64,000 nucleotides of DNA from an uncultured Prevotellaceae bacterium (GCA_900315095.1 OMXS01000006.1:62001-126000), one strand, 5' to 3'; positions 51,838 through 60,140 are shown, numbered from the stretch's first letter. Program-made: numbers and translations. Notes: generated from the sequence alone by a model not told the origin.

Positions 51838-52203
51838 ATGAACGAAGTAGATTTCTTGAAGACTACTTTTGGCAAGGAGAATCCATTCAAAGTTCCCGAA
51901 GGATACTTCGAGAACATTGAAAAACGTGTGATGGATAAACTGCCAGAAATAGACACTTCATCTAAGACTGTAGCCAAGGAGATTCCTCTGTGGAAACGAC
52001 TGCGACCCTATGTTGCCGCTGCCGCTTTCTTTGGAGTTATGGCTGGCGGTTACCTTTTATATCAGAAGAACAACGTGGAAGCACCTCTGCCCGTTAACAA
52101 CGTGTCTGCTATTGCCCATAGCGATGACTACAACATCGACAAGGCGGTAGATTATGTTATGATGGACAACGAGGATTTCTATGCATATCTTGCAGGAGAG
52201 TAA
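51838..52203 (+). CDS. Single-pass membrane protein, putative anti-sigma factor
   Basis: Protein of 121 residues with a cytoplasmic N-terminal half (MNEVDFLKTTFGKENPFKVP, then GYFENIEKRVMDKLPE) and one membrane helix (~59-75, PYVAAAAFFGVMAGGYLLY). The short outer tail contains DDYNIDKAVDYVMMDNEDFY. I know this layout, with a PxGYFE segment, from genes behind Bacteroidetes sigma factors. An anti-sigma role is inferred from size, topology and position only. Confidence 0.65.
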   Translation: MNEVDFLKTTFGKENPFKVPEGYFENIEKRVMDKLPEIDTSSKTVAKEIPLWKRLRPYVAAAAFFGVMAGGYLLYQKNNVEAPLPVNNVSAIAHSDDYNIDKAVDYVMMDNEDFYAYLAGE

Positions 52204-52219
52204 TTAACTTAAGCCGAAT

Positions 52220-52657
52220 ATGAAGCGATACCTTATTATATTTTACATCTTATTCGTGACTTCTCTGACGGTTAGCGCGCAGCATCCACGGGGAAGAATA
52301 CACTTTGACCCTGCCAGATTCAAGGCAGATATGGAGCAGTATATTGCGAGGGAGGCTTGCCTGACGCCAAAAGAGGCTTCTGAGTTCTTCCCTTTATTCG
52401 ATGAAATGCTTCGCAAGGAGAGGGCATTGTTCGACCAGATGTCAACCATAAGCAGGGTAAAACCTGCCACAGAGAAGGGTTGTGCCGAAGCCGTTAAGAA
52501 GCGCGACGAACTTGAAATACAAATAAAGGAGTTGCAACAGCAGTATCATAACCGTTTCTTGAAGATTCTGCCTGCAAGCAAGGTGTTTGATGTGATAAAG
52601 GCACAAAACCATTTCCATCGCCAGATGTTCAAAAACAGGATGGGAAGAGGTAGATAA
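52220..52657 (+). CDS. Small exported helical protein, Spy/CpxP-like
   Basis: Exported protein of 145 residues. Signal peptide (~1-20, ending LTVSA-Q); the mature part is helical and charged. LTPKEASEFFPLFDEMLRKE (from residue 49) and ELEIQIKELQQQYHNRFLKI follow the pattern of periplasmic Spy/CpxP/CnrX helical-hairpin proteins, which act as chaperones or stress sensors. It ends RQMFKNRMGRGR. Third gene of the sigma module and probably its outer sensor; inferred. Confidence 0.65.
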   Translation: MKRYLIIFYILFVTSLTVSAQHPRGRIHFDPARFKADMEQYIAREACLTPKEASEFFPLFDEMLRKERALFDQMSTISRVKPATEKGCAEAVKKRDELEIQIKELQQQYHNRFLKILPASKVFDVIKAQNHFHRQMFKNRMGRGR

Positions 52658-52686
52658 TAGTATGTTATAAAGAATTTGTTAAAAGT

Positions 52687-52725
52687 AAAAACGCATGTCG
52701 GTTGTTGATTCGGCATGCGTTTTTT
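52687..52725. terminator. Bidirectional terminator between the sigma module and thiL
   Basis: Stem of 14 pairs, AAAAACGCATGTCG (52687-52700) with CGGCATGCGTTTTT (52711-52724), one T-G pair, 10-nt loop, T-run. The genes on either side converge on it. Confidence 0.88.
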
Positions 52726-52727
52726 AG

Positions 52728-53843
52728 TTATTCGTTGTTCATGTGATTCCACCCTTGGGCTTTCAACTCAAACTCTTGGTTGTCTCTGCTGACCAACATC
52801 AAACCGAGTTCTGGGCGCGTGATGTGACCTATCAGGTGAACATCTTCCATGTCTTTTATTTTCTCATGGTCGCCTATAGGCACGGTAAAGAGCAGTTCAT
52901 AGTCTTCTCCACCATTTAAGGCGCATGTCGTGACATTCATGTTGAGCTCTTCAGCCATCACAGCTGTTTGATAGTCTATAGGTATGTTCTTCTCGAAGAT
53001 GCGACAACCTACGCTCGATTGCTTGCAAATGTGGTGAAGCTCAGATGAAAGGCCGTCGCTGATGTCCATCATGGAGGTCGGCTTGATGCCTGCATCACGG
53101 AGTCTTGCAATGATGTCTCCGCGTGCTTCTGCCTTGAGTTGGCGCTGCAGCAGATACTCCTTGCCTGCAAAGTCGGGCTGGAAGTCGTTGAGCGTTGAGA
53201 GTTGAGCGTTGAGAGTTGAGCGTTTTGCCTCGTATGTGCCGTCGGCTTTCGCTTCCTTAATCTTTTTGTTTAGTTCTTTTACCTGTTGGTAATAGACGCT
53301 CTTCTCCCTCTCCAGAAGTTGCAATCCCATATAAGCGGCCCCCAAGTCACCACTAACGCAGATGAGGTCGGTGTCTTTTGCTCCGTTACGATACACTATC
53401 TCTTCCTCTCTGGCATCGCCGATGCAAGTGATGCTAATGGCAAGTCCGGTAAGAGATGATGTGGTGTCGCCTCCCACGATATCGACGTTCCATTTGTTGC
53501 ATGCGGCGCGCATGCCTTCATAAAATGTCTCTATGTCTTCTACCGAGAATCGCTTGCTTACTGCCAAGCTAACGAGAATCTGGCGTGGTGTGCCATTCAT
53601 GGCGAAGATGTCGCTGATGTTGACCATCGCCGACTTATATCCGAGGTTGCGGAGGTCGGTATATGTGAGGTCGAAATGCACTCCTTCCATCAGCATGTCG
53701 GTTGTTGTCAGCACACGAGAGTCTGGGTAGGAGAGCACAGCACAATCGTCGCCCACACCTTTAAGTGTGGACGACTGCTGTGGTTTGATGTCTTTTGTGA
53801 GTCGGTCGATAAGTCCGAACTCTCCAATTTTTGAAATATCCAA
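52728..53843 (-). CDS. thiL: Thiamine-phosphate kinase
   Basis: Enzyme of 371 residues that phosphorylates thiamine monophosphate to the active diphosphate. It has GEFGLIDRL at the N-terminus, then GVGDDCAVL, TTDMLMEGVHFDL, SDIFAMNGTP and DIVGGDTTSS (metal/ATP sites), and SMMDISDGLSSEL and LNGGEDYELLFTV. I set the start at TTG 53843 (MDISKIGEFGL), because the upstream GTG at 53879 falls in an intergenic repeat. Residues ~208-220 (RSTLNAQLSTLND) are an insertion coded by a GAGCGTTGAGAGTT simple repeat, in a surface region. Last gene of sppA-lpxK-punA-thiL. Confidence 0.9.
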   Translation of the reverse strand: MDISKIGEFGLIDRLTKDIKPQQSSTLKGVGDDCAVLSYPDSRVLTTTDMLMEGVHFDLTYTDLRNLGYKSAMVNISDIFAMNGTPRQILVSLAVSKRFSVEDIETFYEGMRAACNKWNVDIVGGDTTSSLTGLAISITCIGDAREEEIVYRNGAKDTDLICVSGDLGAAYMGLQLLEREKSVYYQQVKELNKKIKEAKADGTYEAKRSTLNAQLSTLNDFQPDFAGKEYLLQRQLKAEARGDIIARLRDAGIKPTSMMDISDGLSSELHHICKQSSVGCRIFEKNIPIDYQTAVMAEELNMNVTTCALNGGEDYELLFTVPIGDHEKIKDMEDVHLIGHITRPELGLMLVSRDNQEFELKAQGWNHMNNE

Positions 53844-53869
53844 GTTTAAAGAACTATTACTTTTAATGC

Positions 53870-53894
53870 GGGCGAACACGGGGTACGCCCCTAC
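53870..53894. repeat. Intergenic GGGCG...CGCCCC palindromic element upstream of thiL
   Basis: GGGCGAACACGGGGTACGCC with arms GGGCG (53870-53874) and CGCCC (53886-53890). I recall this GGGGCGTACCCCGTGTTCGC string as a common spacer repeat in Bacteroidetes. It supplies a false GTG start for thiL. Confidence 0.6.
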
Positions 53895-53947
53895 AATTGA
53901 TTAATTAACGAAGCATGAGGTAAAAGGTATGAGAATAAACGCGTCTG

Positions 53948-54757
53948 TTATGAGCGCTTAATCATTTCCCTCATAATCTCGGTCATGATAGGTTGTGCGG
54001 CATTTGCAGCCACCTGAACTTCCTCATGTGATACTTCTACAGGATCGTCGAAGCCGCCAAGGTCGGTGATAATACTGATTCCGAAGGTCTTGATGCCACA
54101 ATGGTGAGCAACGATAACCTCAGGAACGGTACTCATGCCGACAGCATCACCGCCCAACAGGTGGTACATGCGGTACTCAGCAGGTGTCTCGAATGTAGGT
54201 CCCTGCACTCCCATATATACTCCATGCACAACTCTGATACCTTTTTCCTCGGCAATCTTGTCAGCCAATTCAATCAACTTGTGGTCGTATGTCTCGTGCA
54301 TGTCCGGGAAGCGAGGTCCTGTTGGGAAGTTCTTTCCATGCAGAGGATGCTCTGGGAAGAAATTGATGTGGTCGTCGATAATCATCAGGTCGCCGATTTT
54401 GAACTTCGGGTTCATTCCTCCTGCGGCGTTGCTTACGAACAAAGTCTTTATACCTAATTCATACATTACGCGCACGGGGAATGTCACTTCCTTCATGGTG
54501 TATCCCTCATAGAAGTGGAATCGGCCCTGCATAGCCATGATGTCCTTGTCTCCGAGTTTACCAAAGATGAGCTTGCCGCTATGTCCCTCAACTGTAGAGA
54601 CAGGCATGTTAGGAATTTCGCTGTATGGAAATTCGTAGGTGTCAGTTATTTCTGAAGCTAATTGTCCTAGTCCCGTTCCCAGCACTATTGCTGTCTTTGG
54701 GCTTGTGGTCATCCTTTGCTTTAGCCAGGATGCTGTTTCTTGAATTTTTTCGTACAT
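53948..54757 (-). CDS. punA: Purine nucleoside phosphorylase
   Basis: Trimeric-type phosphorylase of 269 residues that splits purine nucleosides into base and ribose-1-phosphate. Motifs: IVLGTGLGQLA (phosphate-binding), VSTVEGHSGKLIFGKLGDKD, MQGRFHFYEGY, LFVSNAAGGMNP and MSTVPEVIVAHH. The start at 54757 (MYEKIQETASWLKQ) is normal for the family, yet lies 116 bp inside lpxK in another frame. Downstream, thiL follows after ~100 bp. Confidence 0.95.
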   Translation of the reverse strand: MYEKIQETASWLKQRMTTSPKTAIVLGTGLGQLASEITDTYEFPYSEIPNMPVSTVEGHSGKLIFGKLGDKDIMAMQGRFHFYEGYTMKEVTFPVRVMYELGIKTLFVSNAAGGMNPKFKIGDLMIIDDHINFFPEHPLHGKNFPTGPRFPDMHETYDHKLIELADKIAEEKGIRVVHGVYMGVQGPTFETPAEYRMYHLLGGDAVGMSTVPEVIVAHHCGIKTFGISIITDLGGFDDPVEVSHEEVQVAANAAQPIMTEIMREMIKRS

Positions 54758-55814
54758 AGTCTATGATTTTTTGGTTGAACATATCTTGCTGGTCTAACAT
54801 GAACTGTACCTCTACTGGAAGTGCGAAGATGTTGTGTCTGACTTCATCGCTTAGACCTTCCATTCCGAACAGTCGTGTGGCGTCCTTTTCTGTTGTGATG
54901 ATTAGTTTGGGCTCAGGCATCTCGGCGAACTGCTCGTTCATTCTTCTGATGTCTTTCTGGGTGAACTGGTGATGGTCGCTGAATGTCATGGGCAGGATGT
55001 TCTCCGTGTATGGCTTCAGGTCGAGAATCATCTGGTTAGGCGATGCAATGCCCGTGAGCAAAAGTACGTTATGCTGCTTTGTCAGGCTGTCCAGCGCCAT
55101 CTCTTCGCCGCAATAGAGCGGTTTAAGATTGCCGTATTTCAGAGTGGTAAAGTACAACTTCTGGTACGGTCTGAGGTTCATCGCCTTGATAAGCACGCGG
55201 AACTCCATCGGTTTCATGTCCTGAGGGCATTTCGTCACGATAACAATATCGGCTCTGCCTTTGCCTTCTTTCGGCTCACGAAGTCTGCCAGCAGGCAGCA
55301 GCTTGTCGTAAATTATCAGGCGATGGTAGTCTACAAGCAGGATGTTTATGCCCGGCTTGACGTAGCGGTGCTGATAGGCATCATCTAGAAGAATGACATC
55401 TATGTCCTTGGCAACGCTGTTGTCGGTAAGTTTGTCGATGCCGTGACACCTGTCTTTGTCCACCGCGACATATATCTCAGGGAACTTCTTCTTTATCTGG
55501 AACGGTTCGTCGCCAATTTCACTCATCGGAGTGTCCTTCTTCGCCAGTACGAATCCCTTGCTCTTCCGCTTATATCCGCGACTCAGAACAGCCACTTTTG
55601 TCTTGTCCTTCAGCAGTTTCACAAGATACTCCACGTGCGGAGTCTTGCCCGAACCGCCCACGGTTATGTTTCCTACAGAGATGACAGGCACGTCGAAACT
55701 GCGGCTTTTCAACATTCCGATATCGAAAAGTTGATTCCTCAGTCTTACGCCAATGCCGTAGAGCCAGCTAAACGGCATCAGCCACTCGTTTATCTTTATA
55801 AAGTCGCCTTCCAT
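54642..55814 (-). CDS. lpxK: Tetraacyldisaccharide 4'-kinase
   Basis: Inner-membrane-bound kinase of 390 residues that phosphorylates the lipid A precursor at the 4' position. P-loop GNITVGGSGKTP is at residues 48-59, after a membrane-associated N-terminal helix (WLMPFSWLYGIGVRLRNQLF). LLDDAYQHR gives the catalytic Asp/His region. The C-terminus (NQKIIDYVRKNSRNSILAKA, then a hydrophilic tail) reads for 116 bp through the start of punA in another frame. The part up to about NSILAK looks like a normal LpxK end. It lies 18 bp behind sppA. Confidence 0.94.
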   Translation of the reverse strand: MEGDFIKINEWLMPFSWLYGIGVRLRNQLFDIGMLKSRSFDVPVISVGNITVGGSGKTPHVEYLVKLLKDKTKVAVLSRGYKRKSKGFVLAKKDTPMSEIGDEPFQIKKKFPEIYVAVDKDRCHGIDKLTDNSVAKDIDVILLDDAYQHRYVKPGINILLVDYHRLIIYDKLLPAGRLREPKEGKGRADIVIVTKCPQDMKPMEFRVLIKAMNLRPYQKLYFTTLKYGNLKPLYCGEEMALDSLTKQHNVLLLTGIASPNQMILDLKPYTENILPMTFSDHHQFTQKDIRRMNEQFAEMPEPKLIITTEKDATRLFGMEGLSDEVRHNIFALPVEVQFMLDQQDMFNQKIIDYVRKNSRNSILAKAKDDHKPKDSNSAGNGTRTISFRNN

Positions 55815-55832
55815 CTCTGAGTTTTCCTATAG

Positions 55833-57602
55833 TTATTCCACTCTCAGGTAGAACGGTATTCTTGCCTGAATAGCGTTCTGCTTGTCCATAGTGCGAAGCA
55901 GCATGAACGGCTCGTAGTATTCGCCCAGCACGAGGCGAGCCTGTGCTTCTATGTAGTTGTTGTCGTTGAACTTGTTCAGCAGTTGTGTCTCCCAGCCTTC
56001 CGCCTCTGGGTATGCCACGCTGTGATATTCCTCAATTTTAGCCAGTTCTGCTGCCTTCTTAATAGCGTCGTCGAGACCTCCGAGGGCGTCAACGAGCTTA
56101 ATCTTTAGCGCGTCTTGTCCCAGCCAAACGTGTCCCTGGGCAATCTTCTCCACCTCGTCAACACTCATCTTGCGGCCCTCAGCCACGCGCGAGCGGAACA
56201 AGTCGTATCCTCTTTCTATATATCTATTAAGGTATGCCATTTCCTCCTCGCTGATAGGACGAGACATAGAGCCAAATGTAGCGAACTTGTTTGTCTTTAT
56301 TTCTTCGAACTTCACGCCCAATTTCTCTGTCAGCAGTTGGCTTGCGTCAGGGAACATGCCGAAGATGCCGATGGAACCTGTAAGAGTTGTAGGCTCGGCA
56401 TAGATGTAGTTGCCGATGCAGCTGATATAATAACCGCCCGAAGCAGCCATTCCTCCCATTGACACAACTACCGGCTTCTTTGCTTTGAGTTGCTTCATGG
56501 AGTGCCAAATCTGCTCAGATGCGTATGCCGAACCGCCTCCTGTGTTTATGCGGAGCACAACGGCTTTGATGTCATCGTCGTTCATCAGTTTCTCAAGGTC
56601 TTTGCAAACCTTCTGCGCATCGATAGTATGGCCTTGGCTCAAGCCGCCCGCTGCGCCGTCAACAACATCGCCGTAAGCATAGTAAACGGCAATTGCCTCG
56701 CCATCATTTCTGCTTCCTTTAGCGTTGACCATACTGCTCAGGCTCACTTTGTTGATGTTGTCGTCCTTGCCAATCTTCAGCATTTCCTTCACGACATCCT
56801 TCACCTCGTCGGTATAGACGAGTTTGTCCACAAACTTATACTTAACGAAGTTCTGCGGTTCATCGAATGTAATGAGACTGTCGGCATATTGGTTGAGCTG
56901 GTCAACACTTATCTTTCTGCTTTCAGAAACATCCTTCAAAATGTTATCCCAGATACCATTCATATAAGCAGTAATCTGCTCGCGGTTCTCCTCACTCATC
57001 TTGTCGGCGGTGAACATCTCAGGAGCGCTCTTGTAAGCGCCCACTTTCGACAGTTGCACTTTTACTCCGAACTTTGCCAGAAGGTCCTTCAGTAACATCT
57101 GCTGTCCACCAAGTCCGTGCCAGTCAACCATTCCCTGAGGGTTCATAAGCACCTTGTCGGCTGTAGAAGCGAGGTAATATGTTCCTTGAGAGTATGTGTC
57201 GCCGTATGACACAATCCACTTTCCGCTCTTCTTGAAGTCAACAAGAGCCTTGCGGATAGCCTGGAGTGAAGCATAAGAGTCGGCTGAAAAGGCGCTTGCC
57301 TCAATATATATACCTTTGATATTGTCGTTTTCTTTTGCCTTCTTAATTGCGTTCAGCACTTCGTCGAGACCCGTGGAAGAAGTGCCTCCGCCCATTAGTG
57401 ACGACATTACATCTGTCTCTGAGCGCTCCTCGAGTGTACCGTTGAGCGAGAGAACCATTACAGAATTGTCTGAGATAGGTGCAGAGGAACTGCCTGAAGC
57501 TATCATTCCTACGATGCTCATCATTCCTATTGCAACGATGATAATAGTGAAAATCAGAAGGCCGACAATAGTGGCGGCGGTGTATTTAAGAAAGTCTTTC
57601 AT
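55833..57602 (-). CDS. sppA: Signal peptide peptidase SppA, 67K type
   Basis: Membrane-anchored serine protease of 589 residues that degrades cleaved signal peptides. One N-terminal membrane helix (~10-35) precedes two tandem peptidase-S49 domains, N-terminal (~50-270) and C-terminal (~300-520). The nucleophile serine is in SMGGMAASGGYYISC in the C-terminal domain. The general-base lysine is expected in the N-terminal domain, probably in YKSAPEMFTADKM. Length fits the double-domain (67K) form. First gene of sppA-lpxK-punA-thiL; its promoter is at 57638-57669. Confidence 0.94.
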   Translation of the reverse strand: MKDFLKYTAATIVGLLIFTIIIVAIGMMSIVGMIASGSSSAPISDNSVMVLSLNGTLEERSETDVMSSLMGGGTSSTGLDEVLNAIKKAKENDNIKGIYIEASAFSADSYASLQAIRKALVDFKKSGKWIVSYGDTYSQGTYYLASTADKVLMNPQGMVDWHGLGGQQMLLKDLLAKFGVKVQLSKVGAYKSAPEMFTADKMSEENREQITAYMNGIWDNILKDVSESRKISVDQLNQYADSLITFDEPQNFVKYKFVDKLVYTDEVKDVVKEMLKIGKDDNINKVSLSSMVNAKGSRNDGEAIAVYYAYGDVVDGAAGGLSQGHTIDAQKVCKDLEKLMNDDDIKAVVLRINTGGGSAYASEQIWHSMKQLKAKKPVVVSMGGMAASGGYYISCIGNYIYAEPTTLTGSIGIFGMFPDASQLLTEKLGVKFEEIKTNKFATFGSMSRPISEEEMAYLNRYIERGYDLFRSRVAEGRKMSVDEVEKIAQGHVWLGQDALKIKLVDALGGLDDAIKKAAELAKIEEYHSVAYPEAEGWETQLLNKFNDNNYIEAQARLVLGEYYEPFMLLRTMDKQNAIQARIPFYLRVE

Positions 57603-57637
57603 GATTATAACTGATAAATTATATGATTTCTAATTTG

Positions 57638-57669
57638 CAAAAGTAGGGATATTTTTTATAATAAGCAAA
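57638..57669 (-). promoter_or_regulatory. Promoter of the sppA operon
   Basis: Minus strand: TTTG (57669-57666), a 20-bp spacer, TACTTTTG (57645-57638), 36 bp before the sppA ATG at 57602. Confidence 0.8.
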
Positions 57670-57684
57670 TTTTAAGGTCATTTA

Positions 57685-57717
57685 TTGCGATTATGTCACT
57701 TATTTTGGGTACTTTTG
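57685..57717 (+). promoter_or_regulatory. Promoter of the SDR gene
   Basis: TTG at 57685-57687, a 22-bp spacer, TACTTTTG at 57710-57717, only 7 bp before the ATG at 57725. The short distance suggests a very short or absent 5' leader. Confidence 0.5.
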
Positions 57718-57724
57718 CATCATT

Positions 57725-58459
57725 ATGAAAAGAGCGATAGTAATAGGGGCTTCGTCGGGCATCGGCAAGGAAGTGGCGCGCCTGCTGCTTGCCGACGACT
57801 GGCATCTTGGCGTTGCCGCCCGCCGCACAGAGTTGCTTGAGGAGTTGCGGAGCGAGTATCCTGAGTTGGTAACGGTTGCCGAAATCGACGTTACATCAGA
57901 AGATGCGCCTCGTAAGTTGTTAGACCTGATAGACGAGATGGGTGGAGTAGGGCTGTTCTTCTATTCCTCCGGCATCGGCAAGCAGAACATGCTGCTCGAT
58001 AAGGAGATAGAGATGCGTACGGTTGAGACAAACGTCAAGGGTTTCACGCAGATGATAGACACCATATATAATTATATGTCTGAGCATCAGGGAGGGCACA
58101 TCGCGGCCATCAGTTCCATTGCTTCCACAAAGGGACTTGGCGCCGCTCCCTCGTATAGTGCTACCAAGTCGTTTCAGGCACATTATATTGAGGCGCTTCA
58201 GCAGCAGGCGAATATGCGCAATCTGAACATCCGTTTTACCGACATTCAGCCAGGTTTCGTAGATACAGCCCTGCTTGGTGACGGCCACAAATATCCGCTC
58301 TTGTTGCGTACGGAGGATGTGGCGAGGCAGATAGTAAGTGCCGTTTACAAGGAAAAGGGCAGATGTATCATCGACTGGCGCTATCGTTTGCTAACCTTCT
58401 TCTGGCGTCTTATTCCCCGTTGGCTATGGGTTAGGCTTAAGATAAAGACCGCCTCATAG
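57725..58459 (+). CDS. Short-chain dehydrogenase/reductase
   Basis: NAD(P)-dependent oxidoreductase of 244 residues. The cofactor-binding glycine motif is GASSGIG (8-14). SSGIG replaces NAG at 81-85. Catalytic Ser is near 131 (ISSIAS), with Tyr144 and Lys148 in YSATK. The C-terminal end (YRLLTFFWRLIPRWLWVRLK) is hydrophobic and basic, likely membrane-associating. This is seen in SDRs acting on lipids or ketones. Substrate unknown. It is divergent from sppA and convergent with radA across repeat array C. Confidence 0.87.
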   Translation: MKRAIVIGASSGIGKEVARLLLADDWHLGVAARRTELLEELRSEYPELVTVAEIDVTSEDAPRKLLDLIDEMGGVGLFFYSSGIGKQNMLLDKEIEMRTVETNVKGFTQMIDTIYNYMSEHQGGHIAAISSIASTKGLGAAPSYSATKSFQAHYIEALQQQANMRNLNIRFTDIQPGFVDTALLGDGHKYPLLLRTEDVARQIVSAVYKEKGRCIIDWRYRLLTFFWRLIPRWLWVRLKIKTAS

Positions 58460-58504
58460 GCGCAGAGTTATCCTTTGATGTTGCGAAAGATGACCTTTCG
58501 CACT

Positions 58505-58636
58505 CTCAAAGGTGCCTTTTGGGAGTGTCAGATGTATACAAGTGAGGTGGTCAGATGTATATAAGTGAGGTGGTCAGGAAGCACTTCTGAGGAAGCCAGA
58601 AGATACACCTGAGAATGTCAGGAGAAACAAGTGAAA
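58505..58636. repeat. Degenerate 22-23 bp tandem repeat array, locus C
   Basis: Units begin at 58527, 58550, 58573, 58595 and 58617, with a weaker unit from about 58505; period 22-23 bp. Examples: GTCAGATGTATACAAGTGAG, GTCAGATGTATATAAGTGAG and GTCAGGAAGCACTTCTGAG. It lies between the convergent SDR and radA genes. No hairpin terminator is visible in this gap. Confidence 0.85.
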
Positions 58637-58646
58637 TTGGCTCCGC

Positions 58647-60104
58647 TTATCCAAAGAGCAGGCGGAGGGCTTCTTCCACCTTTCGAACGGGATGCAAATG
58701 TATCTTAAAGTCGCGGTGTGCCATTCCCTGCATGTTGTATTTGGGGAATATGATGTCCGTGAATCCCAGTTTCTCTGCTTCTGCTATGCGTTGCTCAATA
58801 CGGTTGATGGGGCGAACCTCGCCGCTAAGTCCCACTTCACCAGCCATGCACCATCCGCTCTCTATTGGCGTGTCGACGTTAGAAGAGAGTACGGCGGCAA
58901 TTACAGAGAGGTCGGTGGCGAGGTCGGTAACACGCAACCCGCCCGCTATGTTGAGGAACACATCCTTCTGAACGAGCTTGAATCCCACCCGTTTCTCAAG
59001 TACCGCGAGCAGCATGTTAAGTCTTCGCTGGTCGAATCCTGTGGCAGAGCGTTGCGGAGTGCCGTATGCTGCCGTAGATACAAGTGCCTGTGTCTCGACG
59101 AGGAACGGTCGAACGCCCTCGATAGCAGAACTTATGGCTATTCCCGAGAGTCCCTCGTGGTCTTGGGTAAGCAGCAGTTCCGACGGGTTGTTCACCTGTC
59201 GAAGTCCGTTTTGCTGCATCTCGTAGATTCCAAGTTCGGAAGTGCTGCCGAAGCGGTTCTTTATTGAGCGCAAGATGCGGTACATGTAGTGCTGGTCGCC
59301 TTCGAACTGTATCACGGTATCAACGATATGCTCCAGTATCTTAGGTCCTGCCAGCGTTCCCTCCTTGTTTATATGTCCTATAAGCAATACAGGCACTCCG
59401 CTCGACTTGGCAAAACGAAGCAAGGCGGCAGCGCACTCGCGCACTTGGGTGATACTTCCCGGCGAAGAATCGACATCCTCTGTCGAGATGGTTTGTATGG
59501 AGTCGATAATCACCATCTCTGGCTGCACGTCCTTGATGTGGTTGAATATGCTCTCGAGCGATGTCTCGGTAAGAATCAGGAGATTATCATTTAGGGCGTC
59601 GGGTGATGGTTGATGGGTGTTGGTTGTGTCTTCTGCGTTTCCGCTCAACACTCCACGCTCAACATTCAACAATCTCTCAGCCCTCATCTTCAGTTGTTGG
59701 GCACTCTCCTCACCGCTAACATACAGTACGCGCTTGTCTTTCAGGTTGAGTATTGTCTGCAAAGTGAGCGTGCTCTTGCCTATACCAGGCTCACCTCCCA
59801 GCAGCACTATGCTTCCTTGAACGAGTCCTCCGCCAAGCACGCGGTTTAGTTCTTCGTCGTGCATGTCTATTCTTGGAACGTCCTTCGATGATATCTCGCG
59901 CAGGCGCAAAGGCTTGTTCTTCTCGCCGTTTCTGCCACTTCGCACGTTCGAAGCAGCCGAGCGAGCCGCCATCTGGCCAGTATCGTTGCTTACTCTTATC
60001 TCCTTGAACGTGTTCCATTGTCCGCAGGAAGGGCATTTGCCTATCCATTTCGCCGACTCTTGGCCGCAATTCGAGCAAACGTATGCTATCTTGTCTTTTG
60101 CCAT
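58647..60104 (-). CDS. radA: DNA repair protein RadA
   Basis: RecA-like branch-migration ATPase of 485 residues. An N-terminal C4 zinc finger (Cys10, Cys13, Cys24, Cys27), Walker A GGEPGIGKST (~103-112), the RadA-specific KNRFG motif in SIKNRFGSTSE, and a C-terminal Lon-like domain (GGLRVTDLATDLSVIAAVLS, then GEVGLSGEVRPI) are present. Residues ~146-173 (LNVERGVLSGNAEDTTNTHQ, then PSPDALND) interrupt the ATPase core. They are coded by two intergenic repeat types (CGCTCAACACTCCACGC and GGGTGATGGTTGATGGG). The length of ~485 versus the usual ~455 agrees with an insertion. Confidence 0.95.
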   Translation of the reverse strand: MAKDKIAYVCSNCGQESAKWIGKCPSCGQWNTFKEIRVSNDTGQMAARSAASNVRSGRNGEKNKPLRLREISSKDVPRIDMHDEELNRVLGGGLVQGSIVLLGGEPGIGKSTLTLQTILNLKDKRVLYVSGEESAQQLKMRAERLLNVERGVLSGNAEDTTNTHQPSPDALNDNLLILTETSLESIFNHIKDVQPEMVIIDSIQTISTEDVDSSPGSITQVRECAAALLRFAKSSGVPVLLIGHINKEGTLAGPKILEHIVDTVIQFEGDQHYMYRILRSIKNRFGSTSELGIYEMQQNGLRQVNNPSELLLTQDHEGLSGIAISSAIEGVRPFLVETQALVSTAAYGTPQRSATGFDQRRLNMLLAVLEKRVGFKLVQKDVFLNIAGGLRVTDLATDLSVIAAVLSSNVDTPIESGWCMAGEVGLSGEVRPINRIEQRIAEAEKLGFTDIIFPKYNMQGMAHRDFKIHLHPVRKVEEALRLLFG

Positions 60105-60107
60105 ATA

Positions 60108-60140
60108 TTAGGGTGATGGGTGTTTGTTGATTAGGTGATA
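60108..60140. repeat. Simple GGGTGATGGGTG repeat upstream of radA
   Basis: Degenerate GGTGATGG / GGTGTT / GGTGATAG units starting 4 bp before the radA ATG. Same motif family as 38824-38855. Confidence 0.6.
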
